A stretch of DNA of 64,000 bases from Dendrolimus kikuchii (taxonomy: Eukaryota > Arthropoda > Insecta > Lepidoptera > Lasiocampidae). The notes below the pieces were generated by a model. That model made no database searches and was not told the origin of the DNA. It saw only the letters and a list, made by a program, of their open reading frames with translations. Shown one piece after another: positions 62,474 through 64,000 of the stretch. The position numbers and the translations under genes are program-made. Position 1 is the stretch's first letter. Each line of letters begins with the position of its first letter. The stretch spans positions 26,480,934 through 26,544,933 of the forward strand of contig CM034388.1 of NCBI GenBank assembly GCA_019925095.2. Reading direction: 5' to 3'.

Positions 62474-64000
62474 CTGTTAATAGAATAAGTTATTTCAATG
62501 TTTATAATCGATTGTATAAACACAGCGGATAACACACTCGCGTCTCGTTCCAATGACGTAGGTTCAAATAATGGCCGGGCAGTTTTTCTGATCTAACTTT
62601 TATATTATTACAATAACCATAAGCGGATGATTGAAGAAACCATTAAACTAGTTCTAAACACTAACGGTCTTATTTATAGAGTTAACCTTAAATATGACGA
62701 ACCAGTGACCGAACAACTAAGACCAATATAAATAATGTGATATTTTAGAAAGATAAAATTTAAAATAATGTGCATGATAAATATTACATTATTAATAGAA
62801 TTATTTTTTCACACCATGAAAATGGTAGAATGTATATAGCACATTGAACATCATTGTACCAACTTTTGTACTATATTCTGGCAAAATCAAGATAGGATTA
62901 TTATTACAAGTTAAAATAAATAAATAAATAACAGCAAAAATAAAAGTGGAATTCTTAAAACAAATCTATGAGTATATTTTTACGAAGCTACAAAGTTACT
63001 TTCTTGTTAAAATACATGACATTATAAATGAACACTAGAGAAGTTGTCTCAAAGAAGCGAATCATTCATCTTTTGAAGCGATGACACAATTAATTTCTGA
63101 TGCAACATATAAAGTATGGATAGTAGAAATAAGAAAGACAATCTCCATGTTAAAAATCGTTCATCGAAAAGTCTAAAATTGGAGGCGCTACCTTCACTCC
63201 AGTGTAAACTTTGTTAATAGATTCATCGTGGTTATAGACGAAGTGAAGTTAGCGGGTATAGATGGAATTTTTTTTGATAACGCAGGGGGAATACGTTTCA
63301 TACTCAGGCTGTGTTCTCAAGGGGGAACGGACCGATTACGAAGTGAATTTAAAACTCCGCACAGAACACTGAACGGAGTCCCTGGTACAGGCGTTCCCAA
63401 CTACCTCACAAAACCTACACCTACCCTAACACGTATGAATTGAGACGACACGGGATCTAGTGTATATAGTTACCACCAGATATAGATGGACTATACCAAC
63501 ACTAGTGCCTTTCTGGTTGATTATTGTATCCAAACCTCCTTAGACATTTTCTTTTTGTATTGTAATTTTTTAATTTAATTTTTCTATTATTTTTTTGTTA
63601 TGTCAAAATATCTTTAGTAAAACAACAGGCACTAATATCGTGACACTTTTTTTTACTATTATAATTCTATCTCTAATTTATTTATATAATTGAACTATTA
63701 TTTATTTATTAGTTCACCACTGGGCACTCACAATCAGTATTAGCCCCATATAAGATTGTCTTTCTTAGATCTACCCTCCATAATTTAAAGCTTTCAAATG
63801 TTCATAGCTCAAACATTCAGATGGAAAGAATTAGCATGCATGATTATTATTATATAATGTAATAAGGCATCGTGGCTAGCTAAATAAATTTTATTATTAT
63901 TGATAGAAGATTTGATTATTCATTATTTGTTACGATTCAAAAACAATGCAATAAATTCTCATACATCAACCCAGTTTGGTTTTGACTGCATTTTTCTCTA
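62474..64000. other. Right edge, no supported exon
   Basis: Expected to hold upstream exons of the KEN-motif gene. A possible minus-strand piece ending GGAGTGAAG|GTAGCG (63192-63230) is too weak to call. 63240-63450 is a GC-richer block with a 71-codon plus-strand frame, unrecognised. Confidence 0.35.

Noticed and set aside
63228..63443. 71-codon plus-strand frame at the right edge
   Set aside because: No similarity recognised and no splice signals; left as unexplained.

Overview
The window is AT-rich, TE-dense nuclear DNA from an insect. It is most likely lepidopteran, judging from the tRNA-derived SINEs, Helitron-like elements with CTAG ends, LINE tails and a TED/gypsy-type errantivirus. 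There are no bacterial features. Host genes are split into small exons by long introns, so most long open frames here belong to mobile elements.

Host genes, left to right. (1) The 5' part of delta-1-pyrroline-5-carboxylate synthase (P5CS), minus strand: three phase-compatible exons (13166-13059, 3976-3803, 2404-2261) give a mitochondrial leader plus the start of the glutamate 5-kinase domain. The gene runs off the left edge. Intron 1 is about 9 kb and filled with repeats. (2) Exon-like pieces on the minus strand at 22.1-23.0 kb, one of them a possible mitochondrial leader exon. (3) Two tandem plus-strand paralogues, about 41.9-45.5 kb and 52.9-56.05 kb. Each encodes a short H-V-x-x-E-E-P-K-x-L-P N-terminal motif, a long Lys/Glu/Arg-rich coiled coil, and a separate last exon with a Cys cluster (RLCCQFY) and a C-terminal hydrophobic tail. 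I do not recognise this family. (4) The last two exons of a minus-strand gene at 60.8-62.5 kb, encoding a disordered SP/TP-rich protein with a KEN motif near the C terminus.

Mobile DNA makes up most of the rest. A complete errantivirus-like LTR element (about 28.27-35.58 kb) carries matching 241-bp LTRs, a tRNA-Ser-type primer site, gag, pol in the -1 frame and env. Six 5'-truncated copies of one LINE family all have target-site duplications. A jockey-like LINE sits inside one copy of a tandem duplication whose other copy keeps the empty site. There are 17 copies or fragments of an approximately 305-bp dispersed repeat (called R310 here), two tRNA-derived SINE families, Helitron-like elements, and several foldback elements (1.7, 50.1, 57.9, 59.3 and 61.5 kb).

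All gene models come from reading splice sites and phases by eye. Upstream exons of the paralogue pair and of the 60.8-kb gene were not found.
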